A DNA stretch of 10,133 bases from Euperipatoides rowelli (GCA_003024985.2 PXIH01S0007913.1), one strand, 5' to 3'; numbered from the stretch's first letter, positions 1 through 7,590 are shown. Notes: generated by a model not told the origin, from the sequence alone. Numbers and translations are program-made.

Positions 1-749
1 AAATAAAATTATTGTAGCAATTAAATTGTATAAATTTATTTTATAATTTATGACATCTCAATCTACAGTCATGCATGCATTAGTGCAAGATAACAACACA
101 AACAAGTACAGTACGTCAAAGATCAACATGTTTTTATCTTATTTTTACTTATTTATTTTTTTGTTTGCTGTTTTCTTTGATGGATCAATCGGGAAGGGGA
201 GTTTCTAGTGATTGCCCAGAACAGCCTTTACCTAAAAAAAAAAGGCACTACTGTGAGCTGCTTTTTTTAGTTGAGCAGAGCAACCTTGTGAACTATCCAT
301 ACATACCAATAAGAGTGTCAAAATTAAAATAAAGAACAAAATAAATATCAAAATTAAAAACATACAAGCTATATTTTAAGTTTTTAATTTTGTGAAAATT
401 CTCAATAAAGAAAATATTGTACCATGTAAAATACATTAAAATATTAAAAAATACATATAGTTAAGCCTAAATTAATAAGTTTTTTTTATTAAAAATAAAC
501 AAGAGAAGAAAAAGAGAGAGATATAACTGTGATATTTTCATAAAGAAAAACAAAATTAAAAATATTTTTTGTGAAACGAGAAAAAAATAAACATATTGGT
601 AGTGATTTTATTATTCTAACAAATCAAATTGCAATTCATTTGCCACAAGAACCAGATCATCCTAATCCATTCATTAGCATCCAGCATAGAGGAAACTTTT
701 GAAAATCTAGTATTTTTACTGATTTACTTTTTCCTCATTAGGCCTATAA
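1..749. other. AT-rich left flank, mostly nongenic
   Basis: This stretch is very AT-rich, with A/T homopolymers, an AAGAGAAGAAAAAGAGAGAG-like purine patch near 500-520, and a short palindrome ATGCATGCAT at 71-80. Two places look less random. One is the island at 180-332, listed separately. The other is a + strand open stretch ending at TGA 700-702, whose last part (about 600-699) is less AT-rich and encodes residues such as HLPQEPDHPNPF. That stretch has no ATG near its beginning and no clear splice sites, so I do not call it a gene. Sequence to 767 is pre-insertion host DNA for the LINE that follows. Confidence 0.6.
180..332 (+). other. Small open frame, 50 codons, hypothetical
   Basis: An ATG at 180 opens a 50-codon frame ending at TAA 330-332. 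It starts MDQSGRGVSSDCPEQ and carries a basic PLPKKKRH segment near residues 22-29 that resembles a nuclear localisation signal. The first two thirds are clearly richer in G and C than either flank, which is why it stands out. A T/pyrimidine-rich tract (about 140-178) lies just upstream, but no AG acceptor sits directly before the ATG. The base at -3 is T, a poor Kozak context. The KKK block comes from an A10 run at 234-243, so it may be a homopolymer artefact. It could be a first exon, a relic of another transposon gene, or chance. I recognise no family. Confidence 0.22.
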
Positions 750-767
750 AGAAATGAGTGGCTGATT
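750..767 (+). repeat. 5' target-site duplication of the LINE
   Basis: AGAAATGAGTGGCTGATT here matches AGGAATGAGTAGCTTATT at 5834-5851 in 15 of 18 positions. The second copy begins one base after the LINE's poly(A) tail, and the first ends just before its 5' leader. That is where target-primed reverse transcription leaves a duplication. The three mismatches fit an old insertion whose two copies have since diverged. Confidence 0.72.
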
Positions 768-1074
768 CCCATGAGCGTCTGCGATCATGATGGCTGCATA
801 GGGGAATTGTCTTTCGAGTTAAGAAAATTTACTTGTAATGTAGATATTATTGGTTTAATGATAGAGAGTTTGCTGTTAGTTGTTTTATGCAGTTGGTCAT
901 GTTTTATTGCTATTTACAGTTGGTTTATTGTTATGCTAAGTTTCATACTTTATTTATAGCAATTATCCTGAAAACGTTTACACAGCGAAGTTAAGGAAAA
1001 CGGAACGAGTTTTGCAGAACATTTGTGTATTAAGAGGAAAGTTGAAGCAAGTTAACTGTATAATAATTATCAAA
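768..1074 (+). promoter_or_regulatory. LINE 5' leader / presumed internal promoter
   Basis: These 307 bases lie between the 5' target-site duplication and the first good ORF1 start. In LINEs this region carries an internal Pol II promoter that starts transcription at the element's first base. No TATA box is expected, and I see no distinct motif that proves promoter activity. Its first part (about 768-830) and last part (about 975-1015, with GCGAAG and CGGAACGAG) hold most of the CpG dinucleotides seen in the area. An open frame at 771-959 inside it has a hydrophobic C-terminal half but no family resemblance, and is treated as incidental. Confidence 0.5.
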
Positions 1075-2006
1075 ATGGCCTATAATTTTGCGGATAATAA
1101 TAGCAAGGATATGTTAATTAATAATTTGCAAAGATATGTATCTTTAGTTTCTGACTTTGCCACTGTATTTACTGTTGTAGATAAGGAGTATGCTAAGAAA
1201 AAAAATCTCTGAAGGCAATATTATAGTGGAACTTAGTCTTATGGAGTTTCCGGCTTATAAATACATTCGTTTTGAAAAAAAGGAAGATTTAATTACTTTT
1301 AAAACTCAATTTACAAGACTAGATAAATGGTATGTCTTTACTGCAGATACATTAGTGGAGAAACCTATTATTAGGTTTTCTATCACTTGGATGACTTTAT
1401 ATGTAATTCAAAGAGAATTGCGGGATATTTTGGTGGACTACGTGTACATACTCACTATTCGTCTTTCAATTAAGAAGATAAATGAAGAAAATCATATCAA
1501 ACTACATCGGCTTATGTATCATTGGCTTTGAAGAAAGGTGTTGATGGAAAATCGTTGCCATATATAAGTTCTGGAGACAATATTCATGGATGGATATGTT
1601 TACAAAATCGTGAAAGTGTGTGTTACCATTGCTAGATTTCTTCTCATACTATTAGAGGATGTATCAACTACCAACTCAAGAATTTTGAAGATCTTATAGT
1701 AGTGCGCTGACAAGAGTCATGCGAGTGAATCAGGGCAGGTTAATAACTTGTCTCAGCAACAGAAGTGCATGCAGAAGTTAAGAAGATTGGTGTAGTGGTG
1801 GATAAACAGTTTTTAATGAGTATGATGATCAGTTGAATGTCAATGGTGGTGCTGATAATAATGGAGTAGGTGTTGACTTATTTCAATGGTCAATAGCTGT
1901 TGCAGACATTGAACTTGAGGCAGAAGCTTGTCATGTTGTAAAGAATAATGTTGAGGATTTGATTAGAGATGATAATCCAAGCAAGAGACAAAAAAATGGT
2001 GAATAA
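1075..2006 (+). pseudogene. LINE ORF1, RRM-like plus CCHC, broken
   Basis: ORF1 of this kind encodes an RNA-binding chaperone that coats the element's RNA. The chosen start is the ATG at 1075 in the context CAAAATGG, a good Kozak match (A at -3, G at +4). The reading frame is 1 from 1075 to about 1200, then 2 after the A8 run at 1198-1205. It returns to 1 by about 1500 and is 3 from about 1810 to TAA 2004-2006. The frame-2 part (to about 1490) carries ITWMTLYVIQRELRDIL, resembling the RRM-like domain of Tx1/L1-type ORF1 proteins. The frame-1 part has KKGVDGKSLPYI and then a C-X2-C-X4-H-X4-C knuckle interrupted by TAG at 1633. The frame-3 tail is acidic and ends SKRQKNGE. Total length is about 310 codons. 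The fold assignments are by pattern only. Confidence 0.72.
1621..1662 (+). other. CCHC zinc knuckle of ORF1
   Basis: In frame 1 the codons at 1621, 1630, 1645 and 1660 encode Cys, Cys, His and Cys with spacing C-X2-C-X4-H-X4-C, the gag-type zinc knuckle that binds single-stranded RNA. All four metal ligands survive. The residue after the second Cys, often Gly in this family, is a TAG stop (1633-1635). The preceding peptide has a Trp and basic residues, as is usual before such a knuckle. Confidence 0.7.
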
Positions 2007-2483
2007 TGAAAACAAAGGTACTGTTTGTTAATATTTTTGGGATCTAAATATTTGTGTATGGAGTGGGAGGAGTCATGATTTTGTTTGGAGATGCTCATAT
2101 AATGGTTTGATTGAATGGGTAATATGATTTGGCTGTTGGGGTGGGTCGGGGAGGTGGGGTGGTTTGTAATGGATTTTTAAGTTTTCTCTAAAATTCATAA
2201 AGGAACTTTGGTGGGGGAGTTTATTAGAAATATGGGTGTGAAAAGATTGTTATTGTTAGTTTTGATGATAAGTATGAGTTATTTATTATCTATTTTATTT
2301 TTGATATATATTTTTATGTCATTTTTCTATATTTTATGTGTCATTATGCATCAGTTTAGTGGGTATGAAATGTTACTCATGTAATACATTGTGGTTAAGA
2401 ATTGAGGCTTGCATTGTATTTAGATATAGCCTACTGTATTTGATATAAGGGTATATTATGGGAATGATAGTGTTTTGATATAA
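2007..2483 (+). other. LINE inter-ORF spacer, G-rich
   Basis: The 477 bases between the ORF1 stop (2004-2006) and the ORF2 start (2484) show no retroelement domain. They contain a dense G tract at 2138-2159 (listed separately), another G run GTGGGGGAG near 2211-2219, and a 68-codon open stretch ending at TAA 2382-2384. The last 50 codons of that stretch (ATG 2232) are strongly hydrophobic. In T-rich sequence an open frame tends to encode Leu, Ile and Phe, so this is probably composition rather than a membrane protein. The spacer is long for an element whose ORFs usually overlap or lie close together. Confidence 0.5.
2138..2159 (+). other. Potential G-quadruplex in the LINE spacer
   Basis: Four G runs (2138-2141, 2143-2145, 2148-2151, 2156-2159) are separated by loops of 1, 2 and 4 bases, satisfying the G3+N1-7 pattern on the + strand. 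The element's own RNA would therefore carry it. Surrounding sequence is also G-rich (to 2162), in contrast with the AT-rich element. Confidence 0.6.
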
Positions 2484-3167
2484 ATGAGAATTACCGGTAT
2501 AAATATTAGGCAAAATCGTTTGAAGTGCTGCACTTTTAATGTGCAGGGGTTAAACTACTTTAATATTAAAAAAAAGTTTGCAAACTTATTGATAAAGTTG
2601 AATTTGTATGTGATATTGTTACAAGAAGTGAAATTAAAAACAAATGCCAATAATAATTTGGAAATGTTTAATAAGAATTGGCATATGTTTAATTCATTTG
2701 CTCTTTCGGCTAAGATGGGGGTGATGATATTAATTTCCAAGAGTATCATAATATCAGATTTGAAAATTTTAATTTCTGAGCAGAATTTGCTTCTAATTTC
2801 AGTAATGATGTGTGGGCAAAGGGTGTTTATTGCTTCTTATTATGGGCCCTCTCAACTTCGACTTAACAAAATGTTATTTAAAAAATTATATGATAATTTA
2901 TTATGAGGTCAAAAAATATATTACTGGCAGGGGACTTTAATGTAAAAAAGTTTGGATATTCTTGATGCTGATCTTATGATTTGTGAGAACTTGGGGTTAG
3001 TTGATATTGCTCAGAGGTTAGGATATGATACTTTACCTACAAGAATGGCGGAGGTAGCGAATAGGCTAGATTATGCATTAATGTCCGGTAATATTTTTGA
3101 GAATGGAGACTATAAGACGAAGCCTACTATTTCTTCAGACCATGTGATGGTTTTAGTAGAGGTGTGA
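2484..3167 (+). pseudogene. APE-type endonuclease domain of ORF2
   Basis: This exonuclease-endonuclease-phosphatase fold makes the first-strand nick for target-primed reverse transcription. Four classic motifs are visible: TFNVQGLN (Asn at residue 19 of the first segment), LLQEVKL (catalytic Glu at residue 48), ILLAGDFNV at about 2918-2944, and SSDHVMVLVEV with the catalytic Asp-His at 3138-3143. SAKMGVMILISK and ASYYGPSQ match the strands between them, and NRLDYALMSGNIF precedes the SDH motif. The first segment is in frame 3 to TGA 2904-2906, GDFN is in frame 2, and the SDH part is back in frame 3 from 2952. The catalytic residues themselves are intact. Confidence 0.85.
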
Positions 3168-3198
3168 ATCAATGATATAATTTCAATGCCAAATTACT

Positions 3199-3550
3199 TT
3201 GTTAAACAAGAGCATTTTTTTACACCCAGATTTACTGTTTAACCATAGTGATTTTTCTGAGACATATATTAAATGTTATAAATATTTTGGTAATGTAAAC
3301 TTCACTTTAAATAATTGGCTTAGTTTTAAAAGGGAATTCTTTGAAATTATAAACAAAGCTAACACTAAATTTAAGATGAATTTGAATGCGAGGATAAATA
3401 ATTTGAATGGTATAATTAATAATTTTTCTAATTTAAATAAAGAGGGTATACCATTTTTTTTAATTGCAAGAAACGATTGAGTTAAATAATGCGAACGAAA
3501 ATAATAATTTTATTCTTTTGAAGAAAAGGATACTTGCATCCAGTTATGAA
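3199..3550 (+). pseudogene. ORF2 linker between endonuclease and RT
   Basis: Frame 1 from 3199 to TGA 3478-3480, then frame 2, encodes a polar, helix-prone stretch. It begins LNKSIFLHPDLLFN and continues LNNWLSFKREFFEIINKAN, which resembles the LN-x-S-L and W-x-x-F-K pattern that joins endonuclease to RT in L1- and Tx1-type ORF2 proteins. The Asn/Lys-rich composition reflects the AT bias. No catalytic role is known for this part. Confidence 0.6.
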
Positions 3551-3559
3551 ATCTCATAA

Positions 3560-4790
3560 TTGACATCCATGAGATTTTTTAGGAAAGACATTTCTGCTAA
3601 TTTGAGTTATTTGTTTCATGATGGGTGTAACATTAAAGGCATGGAACTGGTGAATCATATATATAATTACTTAAAAAAATTAATTATTGATGTTCCTGAT
3701 GTATATAAAATTAAATTTACGGATATAAATTTTGTTATTGATAATAATATAGGTAATGAATTTAATTTTGTTATAAGTCGTCAAGATATTTTTGATGCTT
3801 TGAAAAATATAAATAAAGACTGTTCACCTGGACCAGATCTTGTGAATTATAAGATTTTTAAGTTATTTGATCATTTATTTATGCCCATTTATGAAGTATT
3901 GTTTAATAACTCAATTAATTAGTCTTTCTTATTTTAATTAATTTTTTATTGAGGCTTATTTGGTTTTTTTTTAAAAAAAGAGTTGTTAGGGCAGATCAGA
4001 AAATTGAGTTGGATCAAATGAGACCTATTTGTTGTAGAAAATTTAGAGGCAAAGATTTTTTCTAAGATATTAAATAATAAGCGAGTTCAGTTTTTACCTA
4101 GTATTATATCTCCTTTGCAATTTGCAATAAGGAATTCTAATATACACAGTCCGTTGTTTATATTACAAGAAGCTGTTTACAAAATTAAGAGAAAAAAATT
4201 AAAGAATGCAGCTATCATATTTCTGGACATATCAAAGGCGTTTGACCATGTAAATTTAAAGGTCTTGGTTGATTGAATTAAATTGCATTTTGGCTTTTCC
4301 AATTTAGCGAGGGGTTTGATAAATTATATTGTGACTAAGACTATTTCTATTAAATATCAGAACAAGTTATGTTATCACATTAATGTTAATAGAGGGGTCA
4401 TGCAAGGATGACCTCTTAGTTCTAATCTGTTCAATATTTACATTAATGATTTATTGAATGAATTAAATAGTTTGGATTTGGGGATATTTTTGCCAAATTT
4501 TGGGAGCAAGAATATCAGCTTTCGCATATTTAGATGAATTTATTATTGTGATTAGTGATATTGCTGATTTAAATAAGATGTTTAGTTGTATTAATTGTTT
4601 CTCTAGAATCACTAGTTCTGTGTTTAATGAAGATAAGTCTTATGTCTGGAAACCAGTTGCTAATTGCTTAGTAAACAATTATAGGAATGTATTTCCAAAT
4701 AAGATATTGGGTTTAGATTTCCCGTTTGTTGGTTTGGTATTAGCACGAGGAACAAAATTCAAAATAATTTGTTGGATAAATTTGGATTAA
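3560..4790 (+). pseudogene. Reverse transcriptase domain of ORF2
   Basis: RT blocks appear in order: NKDCSPGPDLVNYKIFK (finger motif, about 3814-3870), MRPICC at 4018-4035 in frame 1, IFSKIL and LPSIISPLQFAI in frame 2 (about 4055-4135), then motif A FLDISKAFDHVN at 4220-4254 with the catalytic Asp at 4226. Motif B is NRGVMQG followed by TGA (4409-4411) and then PLSSNLFNIYIND. Motif C is FAYLDEFIIVI in frame 3 (4521-4553). The second catalytic aspartate of the usual xDD is glutamate here (codon 4536-4538). Stops at 3920, 4274 and 4409 and several frame switches break the domain. The domain call is secure from motif order alone. Confidence 0.9.
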
Positions 4791-5722
4791 TGCAAAAGAA
4801 AATTCAAGATAAATATCTTTCTTTTTTAACTAAAGTGAAAATTGTGAACACAGAGTAAAATATATTAGTATGCTTTGCATATCTTTTTTTACTAAGAGGT
4901 TTATTGATAAAACCTATAGTATAGTGAATGAAATTTTATGGGAGGTAAAATTAGTACCAATTGGTAGAAAAAAATTGATGTTACCGGTTAATAAGGGAGG
5001 ATTGGGATTACATATTTGGATGTTATGTTTACAACATTGAGATCTAATAGTTTCTTGACATTTCTGTGGCTGAAGGAGGTAATTATTAGATATATGGTAG
5101 TAGAACCTACAGATACTCCTCCGCCGAATATGATAAGAGCACATCCATTTTATTTAATTGCTTTTGGTTATTTAGATCTGTGTGATACACTAGATCAAAG
5201 AGTAATGATCAAGATACAATACAAGATGTATCATAGTTATTTAATTGAAAACAATATGTACTTAAGAGGTAAAAATGATATTTTTTTACTAAAATTGTTA
5301 AGAAATTTTATGTGCCAAATATTTTTGATTTTGTGTTTAAACTTTTGTATAGGGCACATAAAACCAAGGATTTTATGGTGTCTAAATATGGTTTAAATAT
5401 TAATGATACATATAATTTTTATTACATGTATGATTATCATATTTATGAATTTAAATAATCTAGATTTAATGTCTATGTGTTTGATCTTATTGTTGAATAA
5501 GGAATATTTCCTTATAATAGTGTAGGCTATGCTATGTTTTTCATATGGAATGTGAGAAATAATGAGGTTTTTGAGGGGAGAAGATTGAGAATGTGGCCTT
5601 ATTTTGTCACGGAGATGAGGCTGTTATACAAAAAAGATGTTCATTTTCTAGATGAGGTTAATGATAAATGGAGAAACAATTTGTGTGATTTGTTCTTTAA
5701 GAAAATTATCCTATTAGATTAA
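4791..5722 (+). pseudogene. C-terminal region of ORF2
   Basis: Downstream of the RT palm the text continues in three frames. Frame 2 (about 4751-4855) has KFGLMQKKIQDKYLSF, the thumb-side segment. Frame 1 (about 4859-5010) carries FTKRFIDKTYS and LMLPVNKGGLGL, a hallmark of LINE ORF2 thumb/C-terminal regions. Frame 3 (5016-about 5290) has TLRSNSFLTFLWLKEV and HPFYLIAFGYLD. Frame 2 (about 5297-5719) has FDFVFKLLYRAHKTKDF and MFFIWNVRNNEVFEGRRL, with stops at 5456 and 5498. The spot where many elements have a C-X2-C zinc-binding tail (about 5404-5450) has Tyr at the likely Cys positions, which could be two Cys-to-Tyr changes; this is inference. The frame closes with TAA at 5720-5722. Confidence 0.75.
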
Positions 5723-5814
5723 TGTGTTTAATATGTTAATCAATGTATGTAAATGTTTATATATTTGGAGATTATGATTTAAATAAATTTATTTTAGGGG
5801 AAACCCCCCCCCCC
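5723..5814 (+). other. LINE 3' UTR with stem-loop and C11 run
   Basis: This short 3' UTR follows the ORF2 stop. It holds AATAAA at 5782-5787, about 28 bases before the A tail, which is the right distance for a polyadenylation signal. Near its end GGGG (5797-5800), AAA (5801-5803) and CCCC (5804-5807) can fold into a small stem with a 3-base loop, and the C run continues to 5814. In some LINEs a 3' stem-loop is what the RT recognises; here that is a suggestion only. Confidence 0.65.
5782..5787 (+). promoter_or_regulatory. Polyadenylation signal AATAAA of the LINE
   Basis: AATAAA lies 27 bases upstream of the A18 tail and inside the element's 3' UTR, matching its expected role in 3' processing of the retrotransposon RNA. 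AATAAA is common by chance in AT-rich DNA, so position is the main argument. Confidence 0.55.
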
Positions 5815-5832
5815 AAAAAAAAAAAAAAAAAA
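5815..5832 (+). repeat. A18 tail of the LINE
   Basis: Eighteen uninterrupted A residues follow the C11 run and stop one base before the 3' target-site duplication. This is the reverse-transcribed poly(A) tail that ends L1-like insertions, and it fixes the element's 3' end and orientation. Confidence 0.8.
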
Positions 5833-5833
5833 C

Positions 5834-5851
5834 AGGAATGAGTAGCTTATT
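5834..5851 (+). repeat. 3' target-site duplication of the LINE
   Basis: AGGAATGAGTAGCTTATT matches 750-767 in 15 of 18 positions, with mismatches at positions 3, 11 and 15. It directly follows the A tail. Together the pair defines the insertion: host sequence before insertion would read from 749 through one copy into 5852. Confidence 0.72.
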
Positions 5852-6464
5852 TATAAAACTTTTAAACAGTTAAATATAATTCAATAAAAGAAAAAAGTTA
5901 CTTTATATTAATTGTACATATGGCATTTTCATGATAATGTAAAGCCTCTTAGGATTTATGTAAGAATGAGGAAACTCACAAAACTATTGTATATGACTGT
6001 GTATCTTTGAAACCTGTTAAATGAGCAATTACTGTATTTTCAAAATAGAAAAAAAAATGAACCCATAAAAATATGATTTAAGTATATGTAACTGAGGTAA
6101 AAATAAAGATCTACCAAACAAAATGTCAAGATTGACTGGTTAGGCACACCTGGTATATACTGTACAAGCATTTAGTATATGCTATAAATATAACTGTACA
6201 AACTGTATCTAAAGCATAAAATCCATTCTGTACACTGTTCTTTTTTATTGTGATAATAGTTGACATTACAATTTAATTTAATACATTTTATTTATAAAAA
6301 AAAAAACAAAAGAAAACCAACTGTTATTGTTCTCAATGGGAATTTTACAAAGTGTGGGACCTGGCTGATTGCCCCAGTTTAGTCATTGTGGGCATATAAC
6401 TTAAAAGACAGGTGCCTACACACTTTTCTCAGTCTACATTTAGGCATCTTGGCAAACACATCAC

Positions 6465-6507
6465 ATGACTAATTAGTCATAATTTGCATATCATAATTAA
6501 AATTATG
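6465..6507. promoter_or_regulatory. Palindrome-octamer cluster, possible enhancer
   Basis: Three structured sites fall within 43 bases. ATGACTAATTAGTCAT (6465-6480) is a perfect 16-bp palindrome with a TAATTA core, the typical homeodomain dimer site. ATTTGCAT (6482-6489) is an exact POU-family octamer. CATAATT-AA-AATTATG (6492-6507) is a second inverted repeat with two more TAAT-type cores. Such a grouping could be a binding cluster for homeodomain and POU factors. In AT-rich DNA some of it will arise by chance, and no gene start is identified beside it. Confidence 0.3.
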
Positions 6508-6975
6508 CTAGGCACTCATTGGTTTATAATAGTGTTGTATGGCTGGGTGAGAATGGTGAAGATTGGATGGGTCAGGATAGACATCTGACAAGGTTAAAGT
6601 ATTAGGGAGTGTGCAATTGTGATTGATGGCTGAAAAGGGGGAACAAACTGCTACATAACATTACGAGAACAAATAAGATAGCAAGAGATAATAACAATCA
6701 CAATGTTTAATAAGTAAATATAATATTTAAAATTAATGCTGGGAAAATGGCTTTTATTCTATAACTGTCTATTCTAAAGTTACCTGAGTACTGAGGACAG
6801 CTGAACAGTAGACTTCTGATGAGAGGTGACAAGGTGAGTTATCCTAGGTATGCCTGGGTTGTATAGGGGTCACTATAAGCTTCTTATAATGGATTCCAAA
6901 TAAGCAATGGTTAGCTGTCCCATTATGATTTTCTCTCTGAAAATAAGTTTTATGAAGTAATGCTATGAGCAGTAT

Positions 6976-7141
6976 CCATATTTTCCAGAGTAGGCTTATA
7001 ACTTTAAAGTCTAGAGGCTTTATCTTATAAGTTTTATAGACTAAAGTAATTCCAAGAGAAATTTCCATATTTTCCAGAATATAACTTTAAAATCTAGAGG
7101 GTTATCTTATAAGTTTTCTAAAGTAGGCTAATTCCAAGAGC
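6976..7141 (+). repeat. Diverged tandem duplication, two copies
   Basis: Copy 1 (about 6976-7064) and copy 2 (about 7065-7141) share CCATATTTTCCAGA, ATAACTTTAAA, TCTAGAGG, TATCTTATAAGTTTT and AATTCCAAGAG in the same order. Copy 2 lacks about 12 bases in total, including a few near GTAGGCT early on and TATAGA later. The copies are about 85 percent alike by eye where aligned. It is a local segmental duplication rather than a satellite, since only two units exist. Confidence 0.75.
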
Positions 7142-7590
7142 AGAAAACGTTAACATCCTTTTGCAAGGCCAGTCAAATGGCATTCTGCTGTTCCATTGTA
7201 ATCAGAGTTGAGAAAAAGCACATTCTAGTAAGATTCTTTGTTTAGTCCTTTATGTTTCATTAGCATCTTACTAGCTGGAAGTATTTCAGTTCTGCTGAGT
7301 TTTCAATTAATTACAGCCAAGCTCTTCTTTTTTTTCAGTTTATGATAAAGTTGTTTCCCAGATTGTTTGTCTCTATTTGAATAGTAGGCTATGCTTTGTT
7401 TAGAAGCCAATAAGCCATTTCTTTATCTTTAATATTATTATTATTTACTCTTTTACAGAGTGGTTTTAAGCATAACCTACTTGTTCTCCCTTTATTAATT
7501 CTTTCAAGGTTACTAGTTTTGGGCTTCAGTTTGCTAATAATTTAATCCTTTATGACCTCAGTTTGTATATAACTTACTACTATACAATAC

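Larger units (their letters stand above)
2484..5722 (+). pseudogene. LINE ORF2: endonuclease-RT, broken
   Basis: ORF2 is the replicase: it nicks genomic DNA and uses the exposed 3' end to copy the element's RNA. The start at ATG 2484 is preceded directly by an in-frame TAA (2481-2483), so the current frame cannot extend upstream. Domains in order are APE-type endonuclease (2484-3167), linker (about 3199-3550), RT fingers and palm (about 3560-4790), and a C-terminal region (about 4791-5719) ending at TAG 5720-5722... read as the end of the frame-2 segment. The frame changes about 11 times (near 2905, 2951, 3190, 3478, 3923-4010, 4037, 4498, 4751, 4857, 5012 and 5290). In-frame stops remain at 3557, 3920, 4274, 4409, 5456 and 5498. 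At about 1,080 codons the span fits a complete ORF2. The many independent lesions show long neutral decay. Confidence 0.88.
768..5832 (+). mobile_element. Degenerate full-length LINE, L1/Tx1-like
   Basis: A non-LTR retrotransposon of about 5,065 bp runs between the two copies of an 18-bp direct repeat. It contains a leader, ORF1 with RRM-like and CCHC parts, a spacer, ORF2 with APE endonuclease and reverse transcriptase, a short 3' UTR with AATAAA, and an A18 tail. Landmarks appear in the canonical order over the whole span, so it is not 5'-truncated. Coding parts are spread over all three forward frames, with roughly 14 frame switches and several in-frame stops, so the copy is dead. Two ORFs, a poly(A) tail, a CCHC knuckle and the absence of a visible RNase H domain favour the L1/Tx1-like branch; the clade is an inference from layout. 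A phylogeny of the RT would settle it. Confidence 0.9.

Noticed and set aside
771-959. 62-codon + strand frame at the very start of the LINE, hydrophobic C-terminal half
   Set aside because: It lies in the leader, has no family resemblance, and its Leu/Ile/Phe content follows from T-rich sequence. ORF1 begins at 1075 with better context.
2555-2749. - strand frame of 64 codons
   Set aside because: It is the reverse shadow of the endonuclease domain, whose motifs are clear on the + strand.
3920-3922. TAG as a genuine end of an RT-only short protein
   Set aside because: RT motifs A to C continue downstream in the same or neighbouring frames, so the stop is a lesion.
4409-4411. TGA in RT motif B (QG-stop-PLSS), where many relatives have Cys, read as possible selenocysteine
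   Set aside because: Five other in-frame stops and 11 frame switches elsewhere in ORF2 make decay the sufficient explanation, and no SECIS-like element was seen.
4914-5144. - strand frame of 76 codons
   Set aside because: It is antisense to the ORF2 C-terminal region, which carries the recognisable GGLGL motif.
6844-7068. - strand frame of 74 codons
   Set aside because: It lies over the tandem duplication, has no domain resemblance and no splice context, and its composition matches the surrounding DNA.
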